A stretch of DNA of 5,746 nt from contig DFKL01000168.1 in assembly GCA_002373535.1 (NCBI GenBank), forward strand, positions 1-5,746, given 5' to 3'. Of this stretch, positions 1 to 5,660 are shown piece after piece. Each line of letters opens with the position of its first letter. The first letter of the stretch is position 1. The position numbers were made by a program, and so were the translations under genes. Origin of the DNA: Prevotellaceae bacterium UBA3646. Lineage in GTDB: Bacteria > Bacteroidota > Bacteroidia > Bacteroidales > Bacteroidaceae. The notes beneath the pieces are model-generated. The model saw only the letters and a list, made by a program, of their open reading frames with translations. It had not been told where the DNA came from and did not search any database.

Positions 1-23
1 GTAATTTGACAAATCTTAGACAT
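1..23 (-). CDS. rpmB: 50S ribosomal protein L28, N-terminal fragment (cut by window edge)
   Basis: Read on the minus strand, an ATG at 23-21 opens the peptide MSKICQI plus a partial ACx codon (Thr), giving MSKICQIT. This is the N-terminus I recall for Bacteroidales ribosomal protein L28, a small structural protein of the large ribosomal subunit. Only eight residues are visible, so the call leans on three things: the exact start peptide, a well-formed promoter at the right distance (76-107), and an A-rich leader just before the ATG (AGATTAGAA). There is no Shine-Dalgarno, as is usual in Bacteroidetes. In relatives L28 is generally followed by L33 (rpmG), which would lie beyond the left edge. 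A short unrelated peptide starting the same way cannot be excluded. Confidence 0.72.
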
Positions 24-75
24 TTCTAATCTTCCTTTCTTTTGTTACTTTCCAATAACATCTTCCAAACGGCCG

Positions 76-107
76 CAAAGTTACGGTAAAAAAATCACTT
101 ACGCAAA
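76..107 (-). promoter_or_regulatory. Bacteroidetes-type promoter for rpmB
   Basis: On the minus strand a -33 element TTTG (complement of 104-107) and a -7 element TAACTTTG (complement of 76-83) are separated by 20 nt. This matches the Bacteroidetes primary sigma consensus TTTG-N19-21-TAnnTTTG. Initiation is expected a few bases past the -7 box, near 68-71, which gives a leader of about 45-50 nt before the rpmB ATG. It is the best-formed promoter in the window and suggests rpmB is transcribed independently of tsaD. Confidence 0.75.
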
Positions 108-124
108 CTTTTTCGGAGAAAAGT
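107..124 (-). other. Small AT-rich inverted repeat downstream of tsaD (weak terminator candidate)
   Basis: ACTTTT (107-112) and AAAAGT (119-124) form a perfect 6-bp inverted repeat with a 6-nt loop. It lies about 50 nt past the tsaD stop and touches the -33 element of the rpmB promoter. On the minus strand it is followed by TTGCG rather than a clear U-tract. The stem is short and AT-rich, so termination of the map-tsaD transcript here is only a possibility. No stronger hairpin is visible between 24 and 171. Confidence 0.2.
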
Positions 125-171
125 GTGGAACCTCTTTTCAAAATGTCCTGCAAAAACGGCAAGCTACGGCA

Positions 172-1179
172 CTATGCCCGAGAATAGGCTGGCAGTTCCA
201 TGCTACAGAAGTCCTTGTCCTGATACTTGAAATAACCAGCCATTGCTATCATGGCCGCATTGTCTGTCGTATAGCCGAACTTAGGAATAAACACTTTCCA
301 CCCATATCGTCTGGCATGGTCCATGAATGCCTCGCGAAGGCCTGTATTGGCACTCACTCCTCCGGCGACAGCCACCTGACTGATTCCAAGGTCCTTCACG
401 GCCTTGCGCAGTTTCCTCATCAAGATATCCACAACCGTATACTCGAGGCTTGCGGCTAAATCCTCCTTGTGATGCTCCACAAAACCGGCATCCTGTGACA
501 CCCATTCGCGCATATTGTAGAGGAAGCTGGTCTTAAGGCCGCTGAAACTATAGTCATAACCGCCAATCTGCGGACGCGCAAAATCGTAGGCATGAGGATT
601 GCCCTTCCTTGCCAGACGGTCGATTACAGGACCTCCCGGATATCCAAGTCCCATCACCTTGCTACACTTGTCCAACGCCTCGCCTGCTGCATCGTCTATA
701 GTCCTGCCTATTATCTCCATGTCGTTGTATGCGCGTACCAACACTATCTGACTGTTACCGCCACTAACCAGGAGGCACAGGAAAGGAAACTGCGGAGCGA
801 CATGTTCGTCCCCCTCTTCGCGCACGAAATGAGCCAGTATATGGCCTTGAAGGTGATTTACCTCTATCATCGGGATATCAAGACTGGCTGCAAGTCCCTT
901 GGCAAAGCTCACGCCAACCAGCAAGCTTCCCATCAAGCCGGGACCACGGGTAAATGCCACTGCCGACAAATCGTTCCTCCCTACCCCGGCTTTCTTCATG
1001 GCATGGTCAACTACCGGAACGATATTCTGCTGATGCGCACGGCTTGCCAATTCGGGCACCACCCCTCCATAAGCCTCATGCACGGCCTGCGACGCGGTGA
1101 CATTGGACAAAAGCACTCCATCCCTGATTATTGCTGCCGACGTGTCGTCGCAGCTGCTCTCTATTCCTAAAATAACCAT
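172..1179 (-). CDS. tsaD: tRNA N6-adenosine threonylcarbamoyltransferase TsaD (Kae1/Gcp family)
   Basis: 335 aa, the usual full length for bacterial TsaD. With TsaB and TsaE it transfers the threonylcarbamoyl group from threonylcarbamoyl-AMP to A37 of ANN-decoding tRNAs (t6A) in the cytoplasm. Visible family features are the ASKHA N-terminal start GIESSCDDT (residues 5-13), the metal-binding pair H109 and H113 in HLQGH, the glycine-rich VSGGNSQ (138-144), IDDAAGEALDK (161-171), GYPGGPVID (179-187), AGGVSAN (272-278) and TTDNAAMIA (304-312), whose D306 is the likely third metal ligand. The segment usually written SGGHTQ reads SGGNSQ here; I recall this as normal for Bacteroidetes, so it is not evidence of inactivity. 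The ATG lies one base after the map stop, implying translational coupling with map and a shared promoter upstream of map. Older annotations call this protein O-sialoglycoprotein endopeptidase. Confidence 0.97.
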   Translation of the reverse strand: MVILGIESSCDDTSAAIIRDGVLLSNVTASQAVHEAYGGVVPELASRAHQQNIVPVVDHAMKKAGVGRNDLSAVAFTRGPGLMGSLLVGVSFAKGLAASLDIPMIEVNHLQGHILAHFVREEGDEHVAPQFPFLCLLVSGGNSQIVLVRAYNDMEIIGRTIDDAAGEALDKCSKVMGLGYPGGPVIDRLARKGNPHAYDFARPQIGGYDYSFSGLKTSFLYNMREWVSQDAGFVEHHKEDLAASLEYTVVDILMRKLRKAVKDLGISQVAVAGGVSANTGLREAFMDHARRYGWKVFIPKFGYTTDNAAMIAMAGYFKYQDKDFCSMELPAYSRA

Positions 1180-1180
1180 T

Positions 1181-2050
1181 TCAATGCGTCAGTATTTCCA
1201 CTCCGTTTTCAGTCATCACATATGTATGTTCCCACTGGGCACTGGGAAGCTCGTCCTCACTTATAACCTCCCATCCGTAGGGGTCATCCTGATCCACGAA
1301 TACGCGCCACGTACCCATGTTGATCATCGGCTCGATCGTAAATGTCATACCGGGAACAAGCAACATGCCGGTACCCTTGTGTCCGTAGTGCTCTACATCC
1401 GGCTCCTCGTGAAACTTACACCCCACTCCATGTCCGCACAAGTCGCGGACTACGCTGTATCCGTTGGCATGTGCATGCTTGGCGATGGCATTCCCCAGGT
1501 CACCGACGAACACATACGGCTCGTGACATACTTTCTCGCCAATCTTAAGACATTCCCAAGCAACGTCGACGAGACGCTGACAACGAGGGTCTGTCTTTCC
1601 TATAACAAACATACGGCTGGCATCAGCGAAGTATCCATCCAGGATAGTAGTGCAGTCTACATTCACAATATCACCTTCCACCAGGACATCCTCCTCCTTG
1701 GGAATTCCATGACAGACCACTTCATTGATACTGGTACAGCAACTCTTGGGATACCCCTCGTAGTTCAGCGGGGCAGGAATACCGCCATGCTTCACCGTGA
1801 AGTCGTACACAATATGGTCAATTTCCAAAGTCGTCATTCCCTCGTGTATCTTCTCGGCGACAGCATCCAGTACCGCTGTGTTCAGCTTGCCCGCACGACG
1901 TATTCCTTCGATCTGCTCCCTGGTCTTTATCAAGTCGCGGCTGGGGCACAGCTTTCCGCGCTCCTGGAACTCAAGAATCCGACGGTCCATCTCTGTAGGA
2001 GGCAGTCCTGGAATCAGTTGCCAATTGTCTTTGTATTTCTTCTTGCTCAC
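1181..2050 (-). CDS. map: Type I methionine aminopeptidase
   Basis: 289 aa from a GTG start at 2050-2048. It removes the initiator Met from nascent proteins in the cytoplasm. By alignment with the E. coli enzyme, all five metal ligands are present: D132 (NVDCT), D143 (FADASRMF), H207 (CGHGVG), E240 (TIEPM) and E274 (AQWEHT). The substrate-contacting His is H114 in VCHGIP. The protein carries about 40 residues before the catalytic domain (including QLIPGLPPTEMDRRI) that E. coli Map lacks; I recall this leader as common in Bacteroidetes. The frame stays open upstream to a TTG at 2116, but a promoter-like TAACTTTG at 2081-2074 lies inside that extension, so the GTG start is preferred; the ATG at the Met of PPTEMD is a shorter alternative. 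It is first in a two-gene unit with tsaD, ending TGA-A-ATG. Confidence 0.95.
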   Translation of the reverse strand: MSKKKYKDNWQLIPGLPPTEMDRRILEFQERGKLCPSRDLIKTREQIEGIRRAGKLNTAVLDAVAEKIHEGMTTLEIDHIVYDFTVKHGGIPAPLNYEGYPKSCCTSINEVVCHGIPKEEDVLVEGDIVNVDCTTILDGYFADASRMFVIGKTDPRCQRLVDVAWECLKIGEKVCHEPYVFVGDLGNAIAKHAHANGYSVVRDLCGHGVGCKFHEEPDVEHYGHKGTGMLLVPGMTFTIEPMINMGTWRVFVDQDDPYGWEVISEDELPSAQWEHTYVMTENGVEILTH

Positions 2051-2073
2051 CTTATAATTATCTATACGGAAGG

Positions 2074-2081
2074 CAAAGTTA
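2074..2081 (-). promoter_or_regulatory. -7 element of the map-tsaD promoter
   Basis: The minus strand reads TAACTTTG, a full match to the Bacteroidetes -7 consensus TAnnTTTG and identical to the -7 box in front of rpmB. Initiation near 2066-2069 would leave a leader of about 17-20 nt before the GTG start of map. No good TTTG lies at the expected 19-21 nt upstream (a TTG occurs at only 14 nt), so the -33 half is weak or activator-dependent. Confidence 0.5.
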
Positions 2082-2102
2082 CACTTTTTTGACCACAATT
2101 CC

Positions 2103-2115
2103 TGCCCGTTTGGCA
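2103..2115. promoter_or_regulatory. Short inverted repeat between divergent promoters (possible operator)
   Basis: TGCC (2103-2106) and GGCA (2112-2115) form a 4-bp inverted repeat around a 5-nt spacer. It sits between the divergent -7 boxes at 2074-2081 and 2125-2132, close to where the missing -33 contacts of both promoters would be expected. A dimeric regulator could bind such a site, but a 4-bp palindrome is readily found by chance and no regulator gene is nearby. Confidence 0.15.
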
Positions 2116-2124
2116 ATTAATTTG

Positions 2125-2132
2125 TATTTTTG
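2125..2132 (+). promoter_or_regulatory. -7 element of the nhaC-lipoprotein-trmN6-esterase promoter
   Basis: TATTTTTG matches TAnnTTTG exactly. The ATG of the antiporter gene begins only 8 nt after it (2141), so transcription starting at the usual distance would give an extremely short or leaderless mRNA. No clear -33 TTTG exists at 19-21 nt upstream; TTTG at 2109-2112 is too close and the one at 2088-2091 too far. Confidence 0.45.
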
Positions 2133-2140
2133 CACCTAAT

Positions 2141-3232
2141 ATGCAACAGAATGATACAACAAAGAACGAGAGCAACATCCTGACTATGTTGCTTATTTTC
2201 GTCCTTGCCGGTGCATTCTCCATGATTGCCAACCGCATGGGATGCATAGACAGCGTAGTCAACCTAAGCCTGCTTATGCTGCCTGACAAGCTGATTCTTG
2301 CCGGCCTGTTTACTGCATCTTGCATAGTGAGCATCAGTATCGGGACAAGCTGCGGGACTATAGCTGCACTGACACCAATCGCTGCAGGAATCGCACAGCG
2401 TGAAGGACTCTCGCTGCCACTTCTTACCGCTGCCGTAGTCGGAGGAAGCCTGTTCGGGGACAACCTGAGTTTCATCTCAGACACGACCATCATGGCAACA
2501 CGGACACAAGGATGTCGCCAGAGAGACAAGTTCCTCTCCAATATACGCATAGCTCTCCCGGCTGCAATGGCTACGGTCATTCTGTATTGCTTCCTCGGGA
2601 ACGACATACACCAGACATCAGTCATACAGAATATAGACGCCCTGCATATACTGCCATACGCAGCAATCTTCATCCTGGCACTGACAGGTGTAAACGTCAT
2701 TCTGGTCTTGCTGCTCGGAATCCTTTGCGCTTCCGTAATTACACTGTCACAAGGCACCCTTACCGTCTATGGCATTTGGACGGCCATGTGGGACGGAACA
2801 CAGAGCATGCACGACCTTATAATCGTTACAATCTGTGCTGCAGTAATCATACAATGGCTCACCAACCGAGGCATAATAGAGAAGACTGTCAATGCGATTT
2901 GCCGCCACATACACAGTCCGCGTGCTGCCGAGGCAAGCATCTCCACGGCTGTAATTGCTGCAGACATGATGACGGCCAACAACACTATAGCCATCATGGC
3001 AGTCGGTCCTGTTGCACGCCACATGGCAAAGCGTTTCCACATAGCACCGCAACGCACTGCATCGCTGCTGGATACGATGTCGTGCTTTGCACAAGGTATT
3101 ATTCCATGGGGTGCACAAATACTCATTGCAGCAGGCCTTGCCAACATCAATCCGGTAAGCATACTGCCGTATCTGTACTATCCGCTGATCTTGGGTATAC
3201 TGGCCGGTATAAGCATCATCAAGAAATCATGA
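2141..3232 (+). CDS. NhaC family Na+/H+ antiporter, short form
   Basis: 363 aa, strongly hydrophobic, with about nine likely membrane segments (for example 13-30, 52-66, 92-104, 137-152, 170-200, 224-240, 268-288, 320-334, 341-360). It is probably an inner-membrane secondary transporter exchanging a cation or an organic substrate for H+ or Na+. Family signatures seen are SIGTSCGT (66-73), the conserved acidic motif GDNLSFISDTT (106-116), TANNTIAI (278-285) and QGIIPWGAQ (318-326). Full-length NhaC relatives are about 430-500 aa; this one begins where I would expect roughly the third membrane segment, so about 60-70 N-terminal residues with two segments seem absent. An in-frame TGA at 2090-2092 and divergent map leave no room for an upstream extension. 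It is first in a four-gene unit and overlaps the next gene by 4 nt. Substrate is not determinable; the family also contains malate/lactate and tyrosine transporters. I see no internal frameshift or stop. Confidence 0.88.
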   Translation: MQQNDTTKNESNILTMLLIFVLAGAFSMIANRMGCIDSVVNLSLLMLPDKLILAGLFTASCIVSISIGTSCGTIAALTPIAAGIAQREGLSLPLLTAAVVGGSLFGDNLSFISDTTIMATRTQGCRQRDKFLSNIRIALPAAMATVILYCFLGNDIHQTSVIQNIDALHILPYAAIFILALTGVNVILVLLLGILCASVITLSQGTLTVYGIWTAMWDGTQSMHDLIIVTICAAVIIQWLTNRGIIEKTVNAICRHIHSPRAAEASISTAVIAADMMTANNTIAIMAVGPVARHMAKRFHIAPQRTASLLDTMSCFAQGIIPWGAQILIAAGLANINPVSILPYLYYPLILGILAGISIIKKS

Positions 3233-4020
3233 AAAAATATTGGATATTATCTGCCATCATTGCAGTGGCTTCGTGTACAGGAACACAGAAAGACATGCGT
3301 CAAGACAACACGCGCATGGAACAGGAAGACCTGAGGAACGGGAACGAACTGACCATCGACAGCATGGAGCGTGTCCGCAAGGACAAACTTATGGAGATCA
3401 GTTGCAACCTGCAGTTCACGAACAGTTGCGGAACCGTTTCCGACAGTATAAACGCCAGCATAAGCCAGCACATATTGGAGCAAGGGCGGAACAGCAACGT
3501 ACGCGAGGCAATGCGAGACTATGTGAGCAAGACATACAGCCAATACAAGGAAGAGGTCGAAGAAATGCAGGCACGAGGCGACTATTTTGCCGACATGATA
3601 TTCAGTTTCGAGCGCAACGGCCGTTTCATGGACGACTGTGCAGACAGTGTCGTCACGTACGAAGCCATCAGTTACACATTCCTTGGCGGAGCACATGGCT
3701 ACCATAGTGTGACATACCTGAACTTCTCACGCAGAACCGGCCACCTCATAACCATAGGTGATGTCCTGGATCTCAGCCAAAAAGACGCCATCATAGGACT
3801 GCTGGTCAGGGATCTTGAGAAACAGACAGGATGCAATGGCATGCAGGAGTTGGAAGATGAAGGGTTCATAAGCATACGTGACATGCAAGTGACAGACAAC
3901 TTCCACATGGGAAAACGCGGTATCACATTCGCATACAACCCGTACGACATAGCCTGCTATGCCCTCGGCAAACAGTTTGTTACGCTTACCTACGAGCAGC
4001 TTAGACCTTACATGAAATAA
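3229..4020 (+). CDS. DUF4163/DUF3298 (RsiV-like) lipoprotein
   Basis: 263 aa from an ATG that overlaps the antiporter stop as ATGA. The N-terminus is a lipoprotein signal: MKKYW, a hydrophobic stretch (residues 5-14) and lipobox VASC with the acylated Cys at 16, so the mature protein is predicted to be anchored in the envelope. Residues about 50-145 resemble the DUF4163 half. GGAHGYHS (153-160), NFSRRTGHLITIGDVL (165-180) and the C-terminal ITFAYNPYDIACYALG (232-247) are typical of DUF3298. The same two-domain fold forms the extracellular part of Bacillus RsiV, which binds lysozyme, and occurs with deacetylase domains in PdaC. No deacetylase or anti-sigma portion is present here, so function is unknown; a cell-wall or lysozyme-sensing role is inference only. 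The reading frame happens to be open far upstream inside the antiporter gene (from 2512), but the signal peptide fixes the start at 3229. Confidence 0.88.
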   Translation: MKKYWILSAIIAVASCTGTQKDMRQDNTRMEQEDLRNGNELTIDSMERVRKDKLMEISCNLQFTNSCGTVSDSINASISQHILEQGRNSNVREAMRDYVSKTYSQYKEEVEEMQARGDYFADMIFSFERNGRFMDDCADSVVTYEAISYTFLGGAHGYHSVTYLNFSRRTGHLITIGDVLDLSQKDAIIGLLVRDLEKQTGCNGMQELEDEGFISIRDMQVTDNFHMGKRGITFAYNPYDIACYALGKQFVTLTYEQLRPYMK

Positions 4021-4036
4021 CGAACTGACATTGACA

Positions 4037-4786
4037 GTGGCAAAGAAGAATATTTTCCATTTCAAGCAGTTCAGTATCGACCAGACACATGCGGGGATGA
4101 AAGTAGGGACTGACAGCGACCTGCTTGGAACCATGGCACACGGCGGCCACGATATTCTGGATATCGGCACCGGTACCGGCATACTGACACTGATGATGGC
4201 ACAACGTTTCCCCGATGCACGTCTGACTGCCATCGAGATAGACGACAATGCCGTCATGGATGCTGCCATGAATTTCCGAAACTCTCCATGGAGCGACCGC
4301 ATAACCTTGTTTCATACGGCACTGCAGGACTATATGCCTGTGTACAAATTCAACGCCATAGTATGCAATCCGCCATATTTCGACAAGTCTCTGGAATGTC
4401 CCAGTATTGAAAGACAAAGGGCGCGCCATACCTCTTCTTTGCCATTCAGCACTCTTGTCGACAAGTCTTACGAGATGCTCGACGACGGAGGACGATTGAG
4501 TGTAATACTGCCGTCTCAGGTCATGAACGGTTTTTGCCAGCTATGTCTGGAGAGAGGTTTCTGCCTGATTGAGGACAACATAATACATACCCTGCCTGAC
4601 ACCCCTCCCAAACGCCACATACTCGTATTCCGGAGACCTTTGCGAGTGTCAACGGCTGAAGCATGCAGAGACGCTGCTCCTATGGTCAACACTTACTGTA
4701 TACGCAATACAGACAACAGCTATTCCCAATGGTTCAAACTGCAGTTACAGGATTTTCTCGTCGGTAACATCTACCAGCCTGAATAA
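4037..4786 (+). CDS. trmN6: tRNA1(Val) (adenine(37)-N6)-methyltransferase
   Basis: 249 aa if it starts at GTG 4037 (251 aa from TTG 4031); no ATG is available, as an in-frame stop lies at 4013-4015. It is an SAM-dependent N6-adenine methyltransferase of the YfiC/TrmN6 type, which makes m6A37 in tRNA1(Val) in the cytoplasm. Seen from the GTG start: the family opening FHFKQFSIDQ (7-16) and MKVGTD (21-26), SAM-binding motif I LDIGTGTG (41-48), the acidic ribose contact AIEIDD (65-70), and the catalytic NPPYF (111-115) of N6-adenine methylases. Length and the FKQF...MKVGTD opening separate it from 16S rRNA or release-factor (PrmC) methylases that share NPPY. It lies 16 nt after the lipoprotein stop and 14 nt before the esterase start, so it is probably cotranscribed with both. 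Confidence 0.92.
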   Translation: MAKKNIFHFKQFSIDQTHAGMKVGTDSDLLGTMAHGGHDILDIGTGTGILTLMMAQRFPDARLTAIEIDDNAVMDAAMNFRNSPWSDRITLFHTALQDYMPVYKFNAIVCNPPYFDKSLECPSIERQRARHTSSLPFSTLVDKSYEMLDDGGRLSVILPSQVMNGFCQLCLERGFCLIEDNIIHTLPDTPPKRHILVFRRPLRVSTAEACRDAAPMVNTYCIRNTDNSYSQWFKLQLQDFLVGNIYQPE

Positions 4787-4800
4787 CATAATATAACCTT

Positions 4801-5556
4801 ATGAGCAGAATAGAGAAGTTTGACATCCTTTATGAGCCTGCCGGAGAGACGCGACGCATACATCTATATATCCCCGACGGCTATGACCATAGTGACGAAA
4901 GATATCCGGTACTGTACATGTTTGACGGCCAGAACCTGTATCTTGACGAGGATGCTTCGTTCGGCAGATCCTGGAGACTGAATGATTTTATGGATTGCTT
5001 CCCCAAAAAGGTTATTGTCGTAGGCATGGAGTGCTCCCATACTGGCAATGAACGTCTGCGAGAATATTCTCCTTATCGCATATACGCACGATGGATGGGT
5101 AGTATAGACGGTATAGGAGACGCCACCATGCAGTGGATTACAAATACCGTAAAGCCATACATCGACAGCCATTACAGAACATGGTCTCATCGCGAGGCTA
5201 CGGCTATAGGAGGAAGCTCGATGGGGGGTATGATGTCTCTCTATGCCATCATACGCTACAACTCCGTATTCTCCAAGGCAGCATGTGTTTCGCCGGCCAT
5301 AGGCTTTGCCATGCGACAGTTCAGGAAAGAAATCGGACAATCACAGCTACAGGGCGACACTCGCATCTTTTTCTCATGGGGTACAGACGAGTGGAAAGGC
5401 TCCGATGCACCAATGACACGCAATATCATGAGCCTTGAGTCATTCGTACAGGACAAGGGTGCAACCACATGGCTATACCATCAGCAGGGAGGACGACACA
5501 ACGAGGCTGACTGGGAGAAGCAAGTACCTACATGGATGCAGTTTCTGTGGATGTAA
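4801..5556 (+). CDS. Alpha/beta hydrolase, esterase D / putative esterase family (PF00756)
   Basis: 251 aa, with no signal peptide or membrane segment, so presumably cytoplasmic. The alpha/beta-hydrolase fold of the esterase family is indicated by IHLYIPDGY (20-28), YPVLYMFDGQNLY (35-47), the nucleophile elbow GGSSMGG (137-143) with Ser140 in GxSxG, an acidic residue after the following strand (D196 or E197 in SWGTDEW) and the catalytic His233 in GGRHNEADW (230-238). A full Ser-Asp/Glu-His triad is therefore visible. Relatives act on carbohydrate acetyl or feruloyl esters, enterobactin, or S-formylglutathione; the sequence alone does not fix the substrate, and the lack of a secretion signal argues against extracellular polysaccharide. 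The start is ATG, preceded by the A/T-rich leader CATAATATAACCTT, 14 nt after trmN6. It is the last gene before the terminator at 5599-5640. Confidence 0.88.
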   Translation: MSRIEKFDILYEPAGETRRIHLYIPDGYDHSDERYPVLYMFDGQNLYLDEDASFGRSWRLNDFMDCFPKKVIVVGMECSHTGNERLREYSPYRIYARWMGSIDGIGDATMQWITNTVKPYIDSHYRTWSHREATAIGGSSMGGMMSLYAIIRYNSVFSKAACVSPAIGFAMRQFRKEIGQSQLQGDTRIFFSWGTDEWKGSDAPMTRNIMSLESFVQDKGATTWLYHQQGGRHNEADWEKQVPTWMQFLWM

Positions 5557-5598
5557 CAGCACGGATAGGATTCCAAATCATCCGTACACGGACAAGAC

Positions 5599-5640
5599 AA
5601 GGGGATGCGCCGACTGGCACATCCCCTTTATCTTTGTTTA
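5599..5640 (+). terminator. Rho-independent terminator of the four-gene unit
   Basis: AAGGGGATG (5599-5607) pairs perfectly with CATCCCCTT (5620-5628). After one mismatch (C5608/A5619), GCC (5609-5611) pairs with GGC (5616-5618), closing a GACT loop. A T-rich tail (TATCTTTGTTT) follows on the plus strand. On the minus strand the hairpin is followed by the less U-rich GTCTTGTC, so it may also serve the convergent gene, but less efficiently. Confidence 0.85.
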
Positions 5641-5655
5641 AGTTTTCGTAAAACT
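5641..5655. other. Small AT-rich inverted repeat beside the terminator
   Basis: AGTTTT (5641-5646) and AAAACT (5650-5655) form a perfect 6-bp stem around a CGT loop, 5 nt past the stop of the minus-strand gene. With the main hairpin at 5599-5628 it may help transcripts from both sides to end here or protect their 3' ends. The stem is weak on its own. Confidence 0.25.
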
Positions 5656-5660
5656 GCGTC

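Noticed and set aside
138..144. Apparent substitution SGGHTQ to SGGNSQ in TsaD (positions are residues of the protein)
   Set aside because: I recall this variant as normal in Bacteroidetes TsaD, and the metal-binding residues H109, H113 and D306 are intact, so it does not suggest loss of function.
592..1170. 192-codon plus-strand open frame antisense to tsaD
   Set aside because: It is a shadow of tsaD; the composition (many Cys, His, Tyr) is not that of a normal protein and no start context or family is visible.
1097..2092. 331-codon plus-strand open frame antisense to map
   Set aside because: It lies opposite a gene with all catalytic residues intact, has no recognisable domain, and is a codon-bias shadow of the minus-strand gene.
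2512..3228. Open frame running through the antiporter gene into the lipoprotein gene (a 502-residue fusion)
   Set aside because: The upstream part is rich in His, Arg and Cys with no recognisable domain and overlaps the well-supported antiporter. The lipoprotein signal peptide starting at 3229 marks the real start.
3727..4302. Minus-strand open frames across the lipoprotein and trmN6 genes
   Set aside because: They cross the boundary of two clear plus-strand genes and show no family resemblance.
5561..5585. Inverted repeat ACGGAT...ATCCGT just after the esterase stop
   Set aside because: It has a 6-bp stem with a 13-nt loop and no following T-run; the stronger hairpin at 5599-5628 explains termination.
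5629..5636. TATCTTTG, a match to the -7 promoter consensus on the plus strand
   Set aside because: It is the T-rich tail of the terminator and points into the antisense of the convergent gene, with no downstream plus-strand gene and no TTTG at 19-21 nt upstream.
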